A stretch of 43,171 nt of DNA from an uncultured Eggerthellaceae bacterium (GCA_910580205.1 CAJTVP010000007.1:1-43171), one strand, 5' to 3'. Shown: positions 1 through 9,002, counted from the first letter of the stretch. Notes: generated by a model from the sequence alone, not told the origin. Made by a program: numbers and translations.

Positions 1-108
1 GGCGGGGGTGTCGCGCCGATTCGCGGAGGCAAGAAAAATTGTGGTAAAAACCACCACAATTTTTCGCAGACGCAGTCTTAGGCGCGAGTACCCCCGGCGG
101 CTCGGTTC
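1..108. repeat. MITE-like hairpin element, copy 1 (left edge cut by window)
   Basis: A long imperfect palindrome. The inner stem GAAAAATTGTGG (33-44) pairs perfectly with CCACAATTTTTC (54-65). An outer stem pairs CGGGGGT..CGCGCC near 3-17 with GGCGCG..ACCCCCG at 81-96. The same sequence, with differences, recurs at 30192-30310, and its right end alone at 15526-15553. About 10 bp of the left arm probably lie outside the window. It overlaps the 3' end of the DMT transporter gene. No transposase is visible, so mobility is inference. Confidence 0.8.
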
Positions 109-986
109 GCCAAAAGCCGAACACCCCTACGTCCCCTGTTCAATGAAAGTTGCACTTGGGCGAAACACGCGCCGCCGATGATGCACGCCACGCCCACCAG
201 CTGCATCACGGTCATGGCCTCCCCCAGGATGAGCGCCGAGAGCACGACAGCGCCCAGCGGCTCCAAGTATCCCAGGACCGCCACGGACTGCGCCTTCATC
301 TCACCGATGCCGGAGAAGTACAGCAAGCATGCGGCGCCCGTGCCCACGATGCCCAGCTCCAGCATGGCCGGCACGCTGTCAAGCGGCAGCGTCACGTTCG
401 CCTGTCCCTTCATGAGCAGCACGCAGAACACCGCGAACAGCCCGGACAGGATCTGAATGGTCGTGTTCTCCAGGCCTTTGATCTCAGAGGCCTTCTTGGA
501 GCACGTCACCATGACGGCGTAGAGCACCGCCGCGCCCAGCCCACAGCTGATGCCAACGACGTCCAGAGACCCGCTGGCGGTACCGTTGAGCAGCAGCACG
601 CCCGCGATCACCACCATGATGCCGATCGTCTTGTTCCACGTGAGCCGCTCTTTGAACAGGAACGGCGCCAGCGCGATCACGATGATCGGGCCGCAGTAGT
701 TGAGCAGCGTGGCCATGCCCACGCCGATGTGGTTAAACGCCTCGAAGAGGAGGAGCCACTGCATCCCCATGGCGCAGCCGGACAGCACCAGGAAGCCCAG
801 CGCACGGCGATGCTCCAAGCACGTGAGCGACTTGCGCGTCAGGATGAATGCGCCCAGGAGGACCAAGGAACCGATCAGCACGCGCAAGAACACGATCTGC
901 GTGCTGGATGCATCCACATAACTGGCGAAGATGCCATTGAAGCCGAAAATGAACAGCGATGCCAAGTATTTCAACGTATTCTGCAC
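78..986 (-). CDS. DMT superfamily (EamA) metabolite exporter
   Basis: A 302-residue inner-membrane protein of the drug/metabolite transporter superfamily, with two EamA repeats and about ten hydrophobic helices. Its substrate cannot be told from sequence; many relatives export amino acids or metabolites. I chose the GTG at 986 because AAGGAGG lies five bases before it. An ATG 18 bases further upstream and a longer open frame to 1115 lack a ribosome binding site. The final residues, ANRAAGGTRA, and the stop codon fall inside the hairpin repeat at 1-108, so the C-terminus was probably supplied or altered by repeat insertion. It is transcribed divergently from a LysR regulator, which is its likely controller. 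Confidence 0.85.
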   Translation of the reverse strand: MQNTLKYLASLFIFGFNGIFASYVDASSTQIVFLRVLIGSLVLLGAFILTRKSLTCLEHRRALGFLVLSGCAMGMQWLLLFEAFNHIGVGMATLLNYCGPIIVIALAPFLFKERLTWNKTIGIMVVIAGVLLLNGTASGSLDVVGISCGLGAAVLYAVMVTCSKKASEIKGLENTTIQILSGLFAVFCVLLMKGQANVTLPLDSVPAMLELGIVGTGAACLLYFSGIGEMKAQSVAVLGYLEPLGAVVLSALILGEAMTVMQLVGVACIIGGACFAQVQLSLNRGRRGVRLLANRAAGGTRA

Positions 987-1144
987 GGGCTCCTCCTTCC
1001 GCATTCCACAGCGCACGATCTTCCAAGCGCAGGACTTGCGTTTTTCAATTGCTCTGTTTTGTTGGGTGTGCCTCAGCGAAACCCTCGTTGCGTCGGCGCT
1101 GAGAAAGTAAACCACGTCTCATGACAGAATGAAAGCGAATGTTT

Positions 1145-1164
1145 ATCATCTTTTTCATGATGAT
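1145..1164. promoter_or_regulatory. Candidate LysR-type operator
   Basis: A perfect inverted repeat, ATCATC then eight bases then GATGAT, lies in the 233 bp between the divergent DMT and LysR genes. AT-rich dyads with ATC/GAT edges in this position are typical of LysR-family binding sites. That the neighbouring LysR protein binds here is inference. Confidence 0.45.
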
Positions 1165-1219
1165 TTGTCATAGTTGATCCAAAAGAGTGCACGAGCAAAG
1201 CGCGTTGAGAGAGGCTTCC

Positions 1220-2086
1220 ATGGAGAACATGCTGCAAAAATACGAGGCGTTCATCGAGACAGTGGACACGGGCAGCTTCACGAAAGCCGCCGAAGCGCTG
1301 GCTTACACCCAGTCAGGCATCTCGCGGATGATCGCAGAGCTTGAGCGGGCCTGGGGCATCCGGCTTCTGGTGCGCGGACGCAACGGCGCGGAGCTCACCA
1401 GCGAAGGCCGCATCATCCTGCCGCACATCCGCAACATCTGTCGCAAGCAGCGCGACTTGCAAATGGAGATAGATTCGCTCTCTGGTCTGCGCTCCGGTCT
1501 GATCCGGATCGGCACGTTCTCCAGCGTGGCCGCCCAATGGCTGCCGAACGTGATCGAACGCTTCCAAGCAGATTATCCGGGCATCGACTACGAGCTCACC
1601 ATCGGCGACTACGCGGAGATCCGGGAGTGGATCTCAACGGGCCGCGTGGACTGCGGTTTTCTGGTGCTGCCCATTGAAGGGGATTTCGATACGCTTTCCA
1701 TGGGCTCCGACCGCATGATGGCCGTAGTGCCACCCCATCACGAGCTGGCGAAGAAAAAGGTGGTGAGCCTGGAAGACTTCGTCGGCGAGCCGTTCCTGCT
1801 GGACGAAAAAGGCAACGAGAACCTAGTGGCGGACCTCTTCCGCGAAGCCGGTCTGACGCCGGAGATCCGCCTGCGCACCGAAGACGACTACGTGATCATG
1901 TCCATGATCGAAAGCGGCCTGGGCGTGAGCATCCTCCCGGAGCTCATCTTGGAGCGGCAGCCGTACAACCTGGCCATCCGTCCCTTGGACGTGAAGGCCA
2001 TTCGGGAGATCGGGTTCGCCGTGCGTTCGCAGAAGAGCGCGAACTTGGCCGTGCGCACGTTCGAGAAATACCTCACGCGAACGTGA
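1220..2086 (+). CDS. LysR family transcriptional regulator
   Basis: A 288-residue LysR-type regulator. The N-terminal winged helix-turn-helix covers roughly residues 5-65 (YEAFIETVDTGSFTKAAEAL then SGISRMIAELE). The rest is the periplasmic-binding-protein-like effector domain, which contains the common ESGLGVSILPE segment near the end. The start at 1220 follows GAGAGG; an ATG three codons later is possible, and the longer frame from 1187 has no ribosome binding site. Family members activate a divergent target in response to a small ligand, and the divergent DMT exporter is the obvious candidate. The 3' end converges on the cyclophilin gene with a 23-base gap. Confidence 0.92.
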   Translation: MENMLQKYEAFIETVDTGSFTKAAEALAYTQSGISRMIAELERAWGIRLLVRGRNGAELTSEGRIILPHIRNICRKQRDLQMEIDSLSGLRSGLIRIGTFSSVAAQWLPNVIERFQADYPGIDYELTIGDYAEIREWISTGRVDCGFLVLPIEGDFDTLSMGSDRMMAVVPPHHELAKKKVVSLEDFVGEPFLLDEKGNENLVADLFREAGLTPEIRLRTEDDYVIMSMIESGLGVSILPELILERQPYNLAIRPLDVKAIREIGFAVRSQKSANLAVRTFEKYLTRT

Positions 2087-2109
2087 CGCGCGGCTTCTCA
2101 GTTGGTGGT

Positions 2110-2811
2110 TCAGTCAGTGATCGTGATGGACTTGATGATCGGCTGGTTCGCCTCCACGGTGATGGCGCCCATGTTCGGCTCATCCACCTTCGGCAGGTAG
2201 TCCGTCACGATCTGGTCGATCGTCTTCATGCCGGCGTCGTCGATGGTGCCGAACGCAGCGTACTGCCCGTCAAGGCTGGGACCCACCTGCTTGGCGCTGC
2301 CCAGCGTCACGAAGAACGTGCTGGTGGCGGAATCCGGCATGGACGTGCGCGCCATGGCCACCACGCCGCGATCGAAGTTGTCAGCCAGCGGGTTGTTCAC
2401 GCCGTTGGAGGAGAACTCACCTTTCACCGTTTCCAGCGAGGGGTCGTTGCCCGAAGCGCTGTTGCCCGCAGTGCCGCCTTGCAAGCAGAAGTCGTCCACG
2501 ATGCGATAGAACGTCTTGCCGTCGTAATAGCCCTCATTCGCCAGGTTCATGAAGTTCTCAACGGACAGCGGTGCCGCATCCCCGTCCAGTTCGATGGTGA
2601 TCGGCTCGTAACCCTCCACCTCCAGCACCGCATGATGCGTGCCGGAAGTGCCGCCCTCGGAGGCAGCCGTTCCCGCGGAACTGGTCGCGCCGGACCCCGC
2701 CGTGTTCGACGAGCCTGAGCATCCCGCCAGCCCCATCATGAGAACCAGCGCCGCCATGCTCAACATAGCCAGCGCCTTCTTGGTGAATCCCGCGAACGTG
2801 ACGTTTCCCAT
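2110..2811 (-). CDS. Cyclophilin-type peptidyl-prolyl isomerase, lipoprotein
   Basis: A 233-residue lipoprotein. The signal peptide ends in a lipobox (MMGLAGC), so the mature protein is lipid-anchored outside the membrane after a low-complexity Ser/Thr/Gly/Ala linker. The cyclophilin domain starts near residue 60. The segment FYRIVDDFCLQGG matches the family's F-x-R-x(4-6)-QGG core, and GVVAMART with STFFVTL matches the second active-site block. It would assist folding of exported proteins. The start at 2811 follows AAAGGA and AGAGG; a longer frame to 3045 overlaps dtd and is not real. It is divergent from dtd. Confidence 0.9.
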   Translation of the reverse strand: MGNVTFAGFTKKALAMLSMAALVLMMGLAGCSGSSNTAGSGATSSAGTAASEGGTSGTHHAVLEVEGYEPITIELDGDAAPLSVENFMNLANEGYYDGKTFYRIVDDFCLQGGTAGNSASGNDPSLETVKGEFSSNGVNNPLADNFDRGVVAMARTSMPDSATSTFFVTLGSAKQVGPSLDGQYAAFGTIDDAGMKTIDQIVTDYLPKVDEPNMGAITVEANQPIIKSITITD

Positions 2812-2940
2812 AAACCTCTGTCCTTTCGTTTGAAGCGTAACCCGCATAGGATACGCCAGTGTCCTCTGCCACAGCCGGATTCCATCAGGAATCTGTAAAC
2901 TTCTTGCCATACCGTTGACGACAACGAACAAGGAGCGACC

Positions 2941-3387
2941 ATGCGAGCCATCCTGCAACGCGTGCGTGAAGCGCGCATCTCCGTCGAAGGCGTGCCGTCC
3001 GGCAGCATTGGCGCGGGATACGTGATCCTGCTGGGCGTGGGCCACGGCGATACGGAGGCAGAGGCGCGCAAACTGTGGGACAAGATCCGCAAGCTGCGCA
3101 TCTTCGACGATGGCGATGGCAAAGCCAACATCTCCTTGGCGGACACCGGCGGAGACGTGCTCATCGTGAGTCAGTTCACGCTCTACGCTAACTGCCGTCG
3201 CGGCAATCGCCCTTCATTCACTGATGCCGCGCCACCCGCAGAGGCCGAAGCGCTCTATGAGCAGTTCGTTGCCATGGCCCGCGAAGAGGTGGCTCATGTG
3301 GAAACCGGCGTATTCGGCGCAGAGATGTGCATAGAGCTGGCGAACGATGGTCCGTTCACCATTTTCCTGGATACAGACAATCTGTGA
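2941..3387 (+). CDS. dtd: D-aminoacyl-tRNA deacylase
   Basis: A 148-residue protein of normal length for bacterial Dtd, which hydrolyses D-amino acids mischarged onto tRNA. The two family signatures are visible: SQFTLYA (around residues 78-84) and the Gly-Pro segment NDGPFT near the C-terminus, which form the substrate pocket at the dimer interface. The start is unambiguous, with AAGGAG seven bases upstream. It stands alone: the upstream gene is divergent and the downstream dms operon runs towards it. Confidence 0.95.
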   Translation: MRAILQRVREARISVEGVPSGSIGAGYVILLGVGHGDTEAEARKLWDKIRKLRIFDDGDGKANISLADTGGDVLIVSQFTLYANCRRGNRPSFTDAAPPAEAEALYEQFVAMAREEVAHVETGVFGAEMCIELANDGPFTIFLDTDNL

Positions 3388-3399
3388 GGAACCCGGTTT

Positions 3400-3462
3400 C
3401 AGGTGCCATTGGGAAGCCGCAGCGTCAATCGGGTACGAACCCGGATGGGTCCGTAACCAAAA
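3400..3462. repeat. TACG-hairpin intergenic repeat, copy 1
   Basis: The 5' part GGGAAGCCGCAGCGTCAAT (3411-3429) is identical to 15468-15486. It is followed by an inverted repeat (3431-3457), about 10 of 12 bases paired, that ends in CGTAACCAAAA. The other copies, at 15457-15523 and 41780-41812, also end in CGTAACAAA. It lies between the convergent ends of dtd and dmsC2. It lacks a T-run after the stem in either direction, so it is not a classical terminator. Confidence 0.65.
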
Positions 3463-3467
3463 AAAGA

Positions 3468-4346
3468 TCACACGCCCAGACCAGCGGTCAGATGGATAGC
3501 GTAGAACTGGAATCGCATCAGGAAGATGCCGCAGAGCATGAGCGCCGCAGCCACCACCGGCATCCATACAGGCGCAGCGCCATCCCAAATGACGCTTTTC
3601 CAGCAGAGCCCCAGCGCGCCCGCGCCCATCACCGCGAACACACCCACGAAGATCCCGAACCACGGCGCCAGCTCATCGGCTGAAGCCACCGCATTCGCGA
3701 ACTCTGGAAGCGCACTGCACCATACCCCATAGAGAACCACCGAACAGACGAACGCCGCAGCCGCCACCCCCAAGCATGCCCATCCCATCCGATGACTCGG
3801 AGTGCGGAACCGTGCCAACCGCATGCCCAGAACAGCCAGCAAGGGACCACCTGAAAGCGCGTTCAGCCAGGTGCTCACCGGCGCGAAAGGCGTGTTCCAG
3901 CTGATGATGGCCTCAGAGCTGTACGCCAGAGAAATGGTCCCGACGAACACCAGCCCCAAAACAGAGATGACCGCTGCAACTCCGCGCCGCAACGGCAAGC
4001 GCACCGGACCCTCCGAAAAAGAAGTCAACCAGAACAGGCCCGCTGCGCCCAGGAAGACCGCCCCGCACACCACTTCGTTGGAAAGCGGGCTGCGACCGAA
4101 TCCCGTCACCACGTACAGCGCATTCGCTGGACTTCCCAAATGCGTGGCCGAAGCCACCAATCCCACCATAGCCACGAACAGGGGCAGGCAGAGCATCTGA
4201 TCAAGCCGTTGGCGCACAGCGGGATCAAGCCGCTCCGCACCGCCTTGGAAGATGAGCGGCAAAGCCATGATCCCGTATGCCAAAGCCCCGGAAGGTGCCA
4301 GCGTGGTGAACAGGACCAGGGTTATCTCATTGAGCGCGGTTTCCAT
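3468..4346 (-). CDS. DMSO reductase anchor subunit (DmsC-like), second copy
   Basis: A 292-residue integral membrane protein of the DmsC family, with about eight hydrophobic helices. DmsC proteins anchor the exported A and B subunits and oxidise menaquinol. It has the family-like segment SPLSNEV near residue 85 and a strongly similar N-terminus (LFTTLAPSGA) to the anchor encoded at 4991-5866 (LFSTLAPMGA). It is the last gene of the operon, starting six bases after the torD stop with GAGG just upstream. Two anchors in one operon, one on each side of torD, is unusual. It could replace the first anchor or pair with it. Confidence 0.88.
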   Translation of the reverse strand: METALNEITLVLFTTLAPSGALAYGIMALPLIFQGGAERLDPAVRQRLDQMLCLPLFVAMVGLVASATHLGSPANALYVVTGFGRSPLSNEVVCGAVFLGAAGLFWLTSFSEGPVRLPLRRGVAAVISVLGLVFVGTISLAYSSEAIISWNTPFAPVSTWLNALSGGPLLAVLGMRLARFRTPSHRMGWACLGVAAAAFVCSVVLYGVWCSALPEFANAVASADELAPWFGIFVGVFAVMGAGALGLCWKSVIWDGAAPVWMPVVAAALMLCGIFLMRFQFYAIHLTAGLGV

Positions 4347-4352
4347 GCAGCC

Positions 4353-4988
4353 TCATCGGTAGAAGCGGGGCACGATCACATCCAAGCCGAATGCATCCTG
4401 CACGCCTGCCAAAGACGCCGCGGTCAAGGATGCCAACCCCTGAAAGAACTGGTGCGAGGACTCTCGCTGCACCACCTCCAGGAAATGCGGCGCCCACGGC
4501 AGCAGATGATCGCGCAGGTATTCCTCCAAGAGCTCAGGATGCTCACGCGCGATCCATGCCATGAGCAACAGCATGAGCCCGATGTGATCCTCCGGCTCCT
4601 GCCCGTCCCCAAACGCCTGAATGCCCACCTGACGCAACCAGGCGCGCAATTCCAGCGTGGTCTCGCCAAAGATCACGCATTCCCGATCCGTGTACACCGA
4701 CCCCCAGGGCGGCGCGGCCTTGGCCGCAGGGCCCACGAACAGACGGCGATATTCCCAGAGCAGCTCCTCTTCGTCGGTGGTCAACCCTTGGAGGATCATT
4801 GCGAAGGCTTCGCGGGCTTCTTCGGCAGAAGCGAACGGCCATTCATCGGCGGCCTCAACATCCAACGTCTTGAGCGCCTGATAGATCGGTTCCGCCTGTT
4901 CGGAAAGAGGTTCGTAGAGAAAAAGAGGGCCGGTGGCCTCCCCCAGGAAAGCCACCGACTCCAAGATCTGTTCTGAGCGATCAGCCAT
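4353..4988 (-). CDS. TorD/DmsD family molybdoenzyme maturation chaperone
   Basis: A 211-residue, mostly helical cytoplasmic protein. The segment EPEDHIGLMLLLM matches the E-x-x-D-H motif that marks the TorD/DmsD/NarJ chaperones, which bind the Tat signal of the catalytic subunit and hold it until the molybdenum cofactor is loaded. The likely client is the DmsA at 6510-8930. The ATG at 4988 comes two bases after the stop of dmsC and has no strong ribosome binding site of its own, pointing to translational coupling. The longer frame to 5138 is an overlap artefact. Confidence 0.88.
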   Translation of the reverse strand: MADRSEQILESVAFLGEATGPLFLYEPLSEQAEPIYQALKTLDVEAADEWPFASAEEAREAFAMILQGLTTDEEELLWEYRRLFVGPAAKAAPPWGSVYTDRECVIFGETTLELRAWLRQVGIQAFGDGQEPEDHIGLMLLLMAWIAREHPELLEEYLRDHLLPWAPHFLEVVQRESSHQFFQGLASLTAASLAGVQDAFGLDVIVPRFYR

Positions 4989-4990
4989 GA

Positions 4991-5866
4991 TCACATGATA
5001 CTCAAGCCCACTGAGAGTTGCATGGCGTAGAACGCCAAGCGCAGCAACAGGATGCCCACCACGGCCAGCGCCGCAGCGCCCACAGTCACGCCCACCAGCG
5101 CTCCCGCTCCGACACCGCGCACAGCGAAGCTGTCGCACACGCCCGTGCCCACCAGGCAGATAGCACCGCAGACGATCGCCAGCAGAGCACCGCTTACCAA
5201 GTCACTGCCGCTCACGAGCGCGTTGCTGAGCGGGTCGGTCATGACTGCCTGCGCCGCCACGCCGCCGATCCCGCACACAAGCCCTGCGACCAGCACCGCG
5301 AACACCGTCGTCTTCACCGCGCCTTCTTTGAGCAGCGCGCCCTCCTTCGCCAGCGTGAGCACCAGCACGGCCACAGCCGCACCGCCCACCAACGCGAAGC
5401 CCAGCATCTGCACCGGACCCGCGAAGGTGTTCCACGTGGGGATCGTGTCGATCATGTACGCCATGCCGGTGAACAGCGCGAACACCAACCCCAGCACGGC
5501 CACGACCCAAAGCAGACCTTTGCGCGCACCGCCTTTCAGGGATCCGGCCATGGCCCAGATCCAGTAGATCAACATGGCCGCCGCGAACACGCAGCCCACC
5601 GCTAATTCGTTGGACAGGGGAGACGTGCCCAGCCCCGCGAAGACGCCAAAGGCGTGCAGCGGGTTCGCCAGATGGAAGAACGCAGCGATGAAGCCGACGA
5701 TCACCAACCCGACAGGGATGGCGGTGAACCGGTCGATGCGCTTCGCCGCATCTCCGTCCACCTTCGCCGTGCTGAAGAGCACCGCCAGGATCAGGAACGC
5801 GCCCGCGCCCATGGGGGCCAGAGTGCTGAAGAGCGCCAGGGGCAGCTCAGCCATTGCGGATGCCAT
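4991..5866 (-). CDS. dmsC: DMSO reductase anchor subunit (DmsC-like), first copy
   Basis: A 291-residue protein with about eight membrane helices, rich in Ala, Val and Gly. It is the quinol-oxidising membrane anchor expected after dmsA and dmsB. The segment SPLSNELAVGC is shared with the second anchor encoded downstream. The start at 5866 has GGAGGTGAAG overlapping the end of dmsB, with only one base between the dmsB stop and the ATG. It would pass electrons from menaquinol to the DmsB clusters. Confidence 0.9.
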   Translation of the reverse strand: MASAMAELPLALFSTLAPMGAGAFLILAVLFSTAKVDGDAAKRIDRFTAIPVGLVIVGFIAAFFHLANPLHAFGVFAGLGTSPLSNELAVGCVFAAAMLIYWIWAMAGSLKGGARKGLLWVVAVLGLVFALFTGMAYMIDTIPTWNTFAGPVQMLGFALVGGAAVAVLVLTLAKEGALLKEGAVKTTVFAVLVAGLVCGIGGVAAQAVMTDPLSNALVSGSDLVSGALLAIVCGAICLVGTGVCDSFAVRGVGAGALVGVTVGAAALAVVGILLLRLAFYAMQLSVGLSIM

Positions 5867-5867
5867 G

Positions 5868-6488
5868 CTACTTCACCTCCAGAGGATTCACGACCTTGGC
5901 TGATGTGTCACCGGCTGGTTTGGCATCAGCAGAGGCCTTGATGTACAGATTCGGCTCGGTATAGTGCTTTTCAGGCAGTGGCGCGATATTCGCCTGTTCG
6001 CCCTTCTGGGCCATTTCCTCCACAGTGCCGAAATCAAGGGCGCGCGCAGGACATGCTTCCACGCACACGGGTTTTTCGCCTGCGGCCAGGCGCTCAGCGC
6101 ACCCGTCGCACTTCACGGAATGGCCTTTCTCGCGGTCCACCTTCGGCGCGTTGTAAGGACACGCCATATGGCAATAGCCGCACCCGATGCACTTGTCAGC
6201 ATCCACAGAGACAAGACCTGTCTCGGCGTCTTTGTGCATGGCACCGGTGGGGCAGACCTTCGTGCAAGCCGGATCATCGCAATGGTTGCACGCCATGGAC
6301 AACGGGTAGCTCACGCAATCCGTGGTGAACGTACCATCCTCAGCCTTCTTCGTCTCGCCCAGCGTCACCTCATACACCTTGCGGAAAGCGACGCCCACGG
6401 AGAGGTCTTTGTAATCCTTGCAGGCCATCTCGCAAGTCTTGCAACCAGTGCAGCGAGTGCCGTCGAAATGGAATGCGTACTGAGTCAT
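5868..6488 (-). CDS. dmsB: Four-cluster ferredoxin subunit of DMSO-type reductase
   Basis: A 206-residue iron-sulfur protein with the four Cys groups of the DmsB/NrfC family. They are CTGCKTCEMAC near residue 15, CNHCDDPACTKVCP near 70, CIGCGYCHMACP near 100, and CDGC followed by CVEACP near 125-145. These bind four [4Fe-4S] clusters that relay electrons from the anchor to the catalytic subunit. It has no Tat signal, which is normal because it is exported together with DmsA. The gene begins 21 bases after dmsA, with AGGAGAG upstream. Confidence 0.95.
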   Translation of the reverse strand: MTQYAFHFDGTRCTGCKTCEMACKDYKDLSVGVAFRKVYEVTLGETKKAEDGTFTTDCVSYPLSMACNHCDDPACTKVCPTGAMHKDAETGLVSVDADKCIGCGYCHMACPYNAPKVDREKGHSVKCDGCAERLAAGEKPVCVEACPARALDFGTVEEMAQKGEQANIAPLPEKHYTEPNLYIKASADAKPAGDTSAKVVNPLEVK

Positions 6489-6509
6489 CTATCTCTCCTC
6501 CTCTCGCTG

Positions 6510-8930
6510 CTAAGCCTTTTTGACATCGCAAATGTTGGTGTGCTGGGGGTTGCCCTTCGCCAAAGGAGAGGGCCGCTGGGTCGTCAACGTGTTGATGGAG
6601 CCGCCCTTGTCCACACCATCTTTGCCGCTCTTGATATCTCCATCCCACCAAGCGCCTTGGGAAACAGCCACGGTGCCGGGAACCACGCGAGGGGTCACCT
6701 TCGCCAGCAGTTCTATCTTGCCGCGATCGTTCTCCACATGGACCGTATCGCCATGCTTGATGCCCCGCGGTTCCGCGTCGGCGGGGTTGATCCACGCCTC
6801 TTGCGGGTTGACTTCCTTGAGCTCAGGAATGAAGCCCCAAGATGAGTGGATGCGCCCGCGATAATGGAAGCCTGTGAGGATGAGCGGGTGCTTCTCGGTG
6901 GTGGTCTCCACACCCTCCCATTCGGGAATGTACGCGGGAATCCCGGGAAGATGATCCATGCCCTTGAGCGTGTCGCCCTCGTTCAGCTTCCAACCATCCG
7001 TGTCCTTCAACAGCTTTTCAGAAAAGATCTCTATCTTGCCCGAAGGGGTGGTGAGGGCATTGCCAGCGGGATCGTCACGGAATTTCTTCATGGACACCGT
7101 GTGCGGGTAAGCGCGCGTGTACACGCCCATCTTCTGCATCTCATCGAAGGGGGGCAGTTCGGGGTCCTTCTCGCGCGACTTGTCGTACAGCTCACGGATC
7201 CACTCTTCTTCAGTCTTGCCTTCGGTGAACTTGTCTTTCACGCCGAAGCGGTCCGCCATCATGGCTGCCATCTCATAGGCGGTCTTGCGCTCGAACTTCG
7301 GGGAGGTGGCAGGCGTACCCGTGATGATGTAGCCCCAGTCAGAACCCGTCGCGATCTGAGAATGCTGTTCAAACCGGAACAGGTCGGGAAGCACGATGTC
7401 TGAGTAATTCATGGAATCGCACATGACCGTGTCGATCCCCAGGATGAACTCGCACTTGTCCTCATCGGCCAAGATCTCGTGAGCCTTGTTGATGTCTGAG
7501 TGCTGATTGGTCAGACAATTCCCGGCGTAGTTGATCATGTACTTGATGTTGCTCTTGAGCTTGTCGGTTTTGCGAACGCCCCAGTCTTTCGCGCCCATAT
7601 CCTCACCGTGCTCGATGGCATCGGTCCATACGAAACAGGAGATGGAATCCTGAACGGGGTTCTTGCCTTGGGGGAAAGACTCCAGTTTCGGGCTGTTGCG
7701 CGCTTCGCGGCAACCGTTGTTGGTGCCCGGCAGCCCCACCTGGCCCACCAGGCAAGGCAGGGCCATGATGGACCATGCGGTCCATTCACCGTTCGAGCGG
7801 CGCTGCGGCCCCCATCCCTGCACCACGTAGACCGGTTTGGTGGTGGCGATCTCTTGGGCCAGGCTGCGAATCTTCTCCGCAGATATGCCCGTGATAGGAG
7901 CAGCCCATTCGGGGGTCTTTTCCACCTTGTCGTAACCGGTACCCAGGATGTAATCCTTGTAGGACAGGTTCTGGCCCTTGTAGGCCTCAGGCATGGTCTC
8001 TTCGTCATAGCCCACGCAGTAGGTGTGCAGGAAATCCTCATCGGTCTGTCCATTGGCGATGAGCTCATGGCCAAGAGCAGCCACCAGCGCGGCATCGGTG
8101 CCCGGATTGATGGGCAGCCATTCCTCGGAATGGCCCATGGCCGAATCGTTCATACGCGGATCGATGATGTAGATCTTCGCAGGGGTGCGCTCACGCATGT
8201 GCACCCAGTCGTAGTGGGTGGTCAGACCACCCTGGCGAGTTTCGGTGGGGCTGGACCCGAAACACAGGATCAGCTTCGCGTCCTCCCCGGAAGAGAGGGA
8301 GCTTCCCCCGTTGTTCTTCTCGCCATACATATAGGGCGTGATCGCGGTGATCTGAGCGGTGGAATAATCGCCGTACCTGTTCAGGTATCCACCCACCAAG
8401 TTCAAGAACCGGTTGAACGGACGTGACGTGGTGGCGGAAACGCCCGTGGCATAGGGCACGTACACCGCCTCGTTGCCATGCTTCTCAATGACCTCCTTGA
8501 GCTTGCTGGCAGCGGTGTCAATGGCTTCATCCCAGCTGATGCGCTCATACTTCCCTTCGCCGCGCTTTGTGCCTTCCACGCGCTTCATGGGATAGTTGAT
8601 GCGATCAGGGCTGTTCATCCAACGACGATAGGAACGACCTCGCAAGCAGGCGCGGGCCTCCGGCGTGTCGAAAGAGCCATCGGCGCTCGTATGGGTGTCC
8701 ACCCACACCACTTCATCATCCTTCACGTGCATCTTGAGGGCACAACGACCCGGACAGTTGATGGCGCAATGCCCCCAGGTGGTCGTCTCCTCGGCTTCTG
8801 CGAAGGCCGGCGATGCGCCGGTGCCGAACAGCGAATCGGCCGCAGCCGCACAACCCCCGGCAGCCGCCAGCGCGCCCAGCGCCCCGCTCGTCTTGAGGAA
8901 CGTGCGGCGGGTGAGCTTCGTGTCAACCAT
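6510..8930 (-). CDS. dmsA: Tat-exported DMSO reductase family molybdopterin oxidoreductase, catalytic subunit
   Basis: An 806-residue catalytic subunit. The N-terminus carries a twin-arginine signal (TRRTFLK, residues 7-13), then a hydrophobic stretch. Cys55, Cys59, Cys63 and Cys95 form the [4Fe-4S] site. Segment RYGDYSTAQ places Ser190 where DMSO/TMAO reductases have the molybdenum-ligating serine. The C-terminal molybdopterin-dinucleotide domain is complete. The true electron acceptor cannot be read from sequence; sulfoxides and N-oxides are the family norm, but Eggerthellaceae paralogues act on diverse compounds. It is first in the operon dmsA-dmsB-dmsC-torD-dmsC2, with GGAGAGGAG before the ATG. 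Confidence 0.93.
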   Translation of the reverse strand: MVDTKLTRRTFLKTSGALGALAAAGGCAAAADSLFGTGASPAFAEAEETTTWGHCAINCPGRCALKMHVKDDEVVWVDTHTSADGSFDTPEARACLRGRSYRRWMNSPDRINYPMKRVEGTKRGEGKYERISWDEAIDTAASKLKEVIEKHGNEAVYVPYATGVSATTSRPFNRFLNLVGGYLNRYGDYSTAQITAITPYMYGEKNNGGSSLSSGEDAKLILCFGSSPTETRQGGLTTHYDWVHMRERTPAKIYIIDPRMNDSAMGHSEEWLPINPGTDAALVAALGHELIANGQTDEDFLHTYCVGYDEETMPEAYKGQNLSYKDYILGTGYDKVEKTPEWAAPITGISAEKIRSLAQEIATTKPVYVVQGWGPQRRSNGEWTAWSIMALPCLVGQVGLPGTNNGCREARNSPKLESFPQGKNPVQDSISCFVWTDAIEHGEDMGAKDWGVRKTDKLKSNIKYMINYAGNCLTNQHSDINKAHEILADEDKCEFILGIDTVMCDSMNYSDIVLPDLFRFEQHSQIATGSDWGYIITGTPATSPKFERKTAYEMAAMMADRFGVKDKFTEGKTEEEWIRELYDKSREKDPELPPFDEMQKMGVYTRAYPHTVSMKKFRDDPAGNALTTPSGKIEIFSEKLLKDTDGWKLNEGDTLKGMDHLPGIPAYIPEWEGVETTTEKHPLILTGFHYRGRIHSSWGFIPELKEVNPQEAWINPADAEPRGIKHGDTVHVENDRGKIELLAKVTPRVVPGTVAVSQGAWWDGDIKSGKDGVDKGGSINTLTTQRPSPLAKGNPQHTNICDVKKA

Positions 8931-9002
8931 ACCTTTCTCCTCTCCCTGTTTCCCCTCCCGGCCATGATCGTCTCCCCTGGGCCGGGCTTTCTAAGGCTGG
9001 AA

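Noticed and set aside
3431..3467. Rho-independent terminator after dtd
   Set aside because: A stem is present, but on the plus strand it is followed by A-run, not T-run, and the sequence is a repeat family member.
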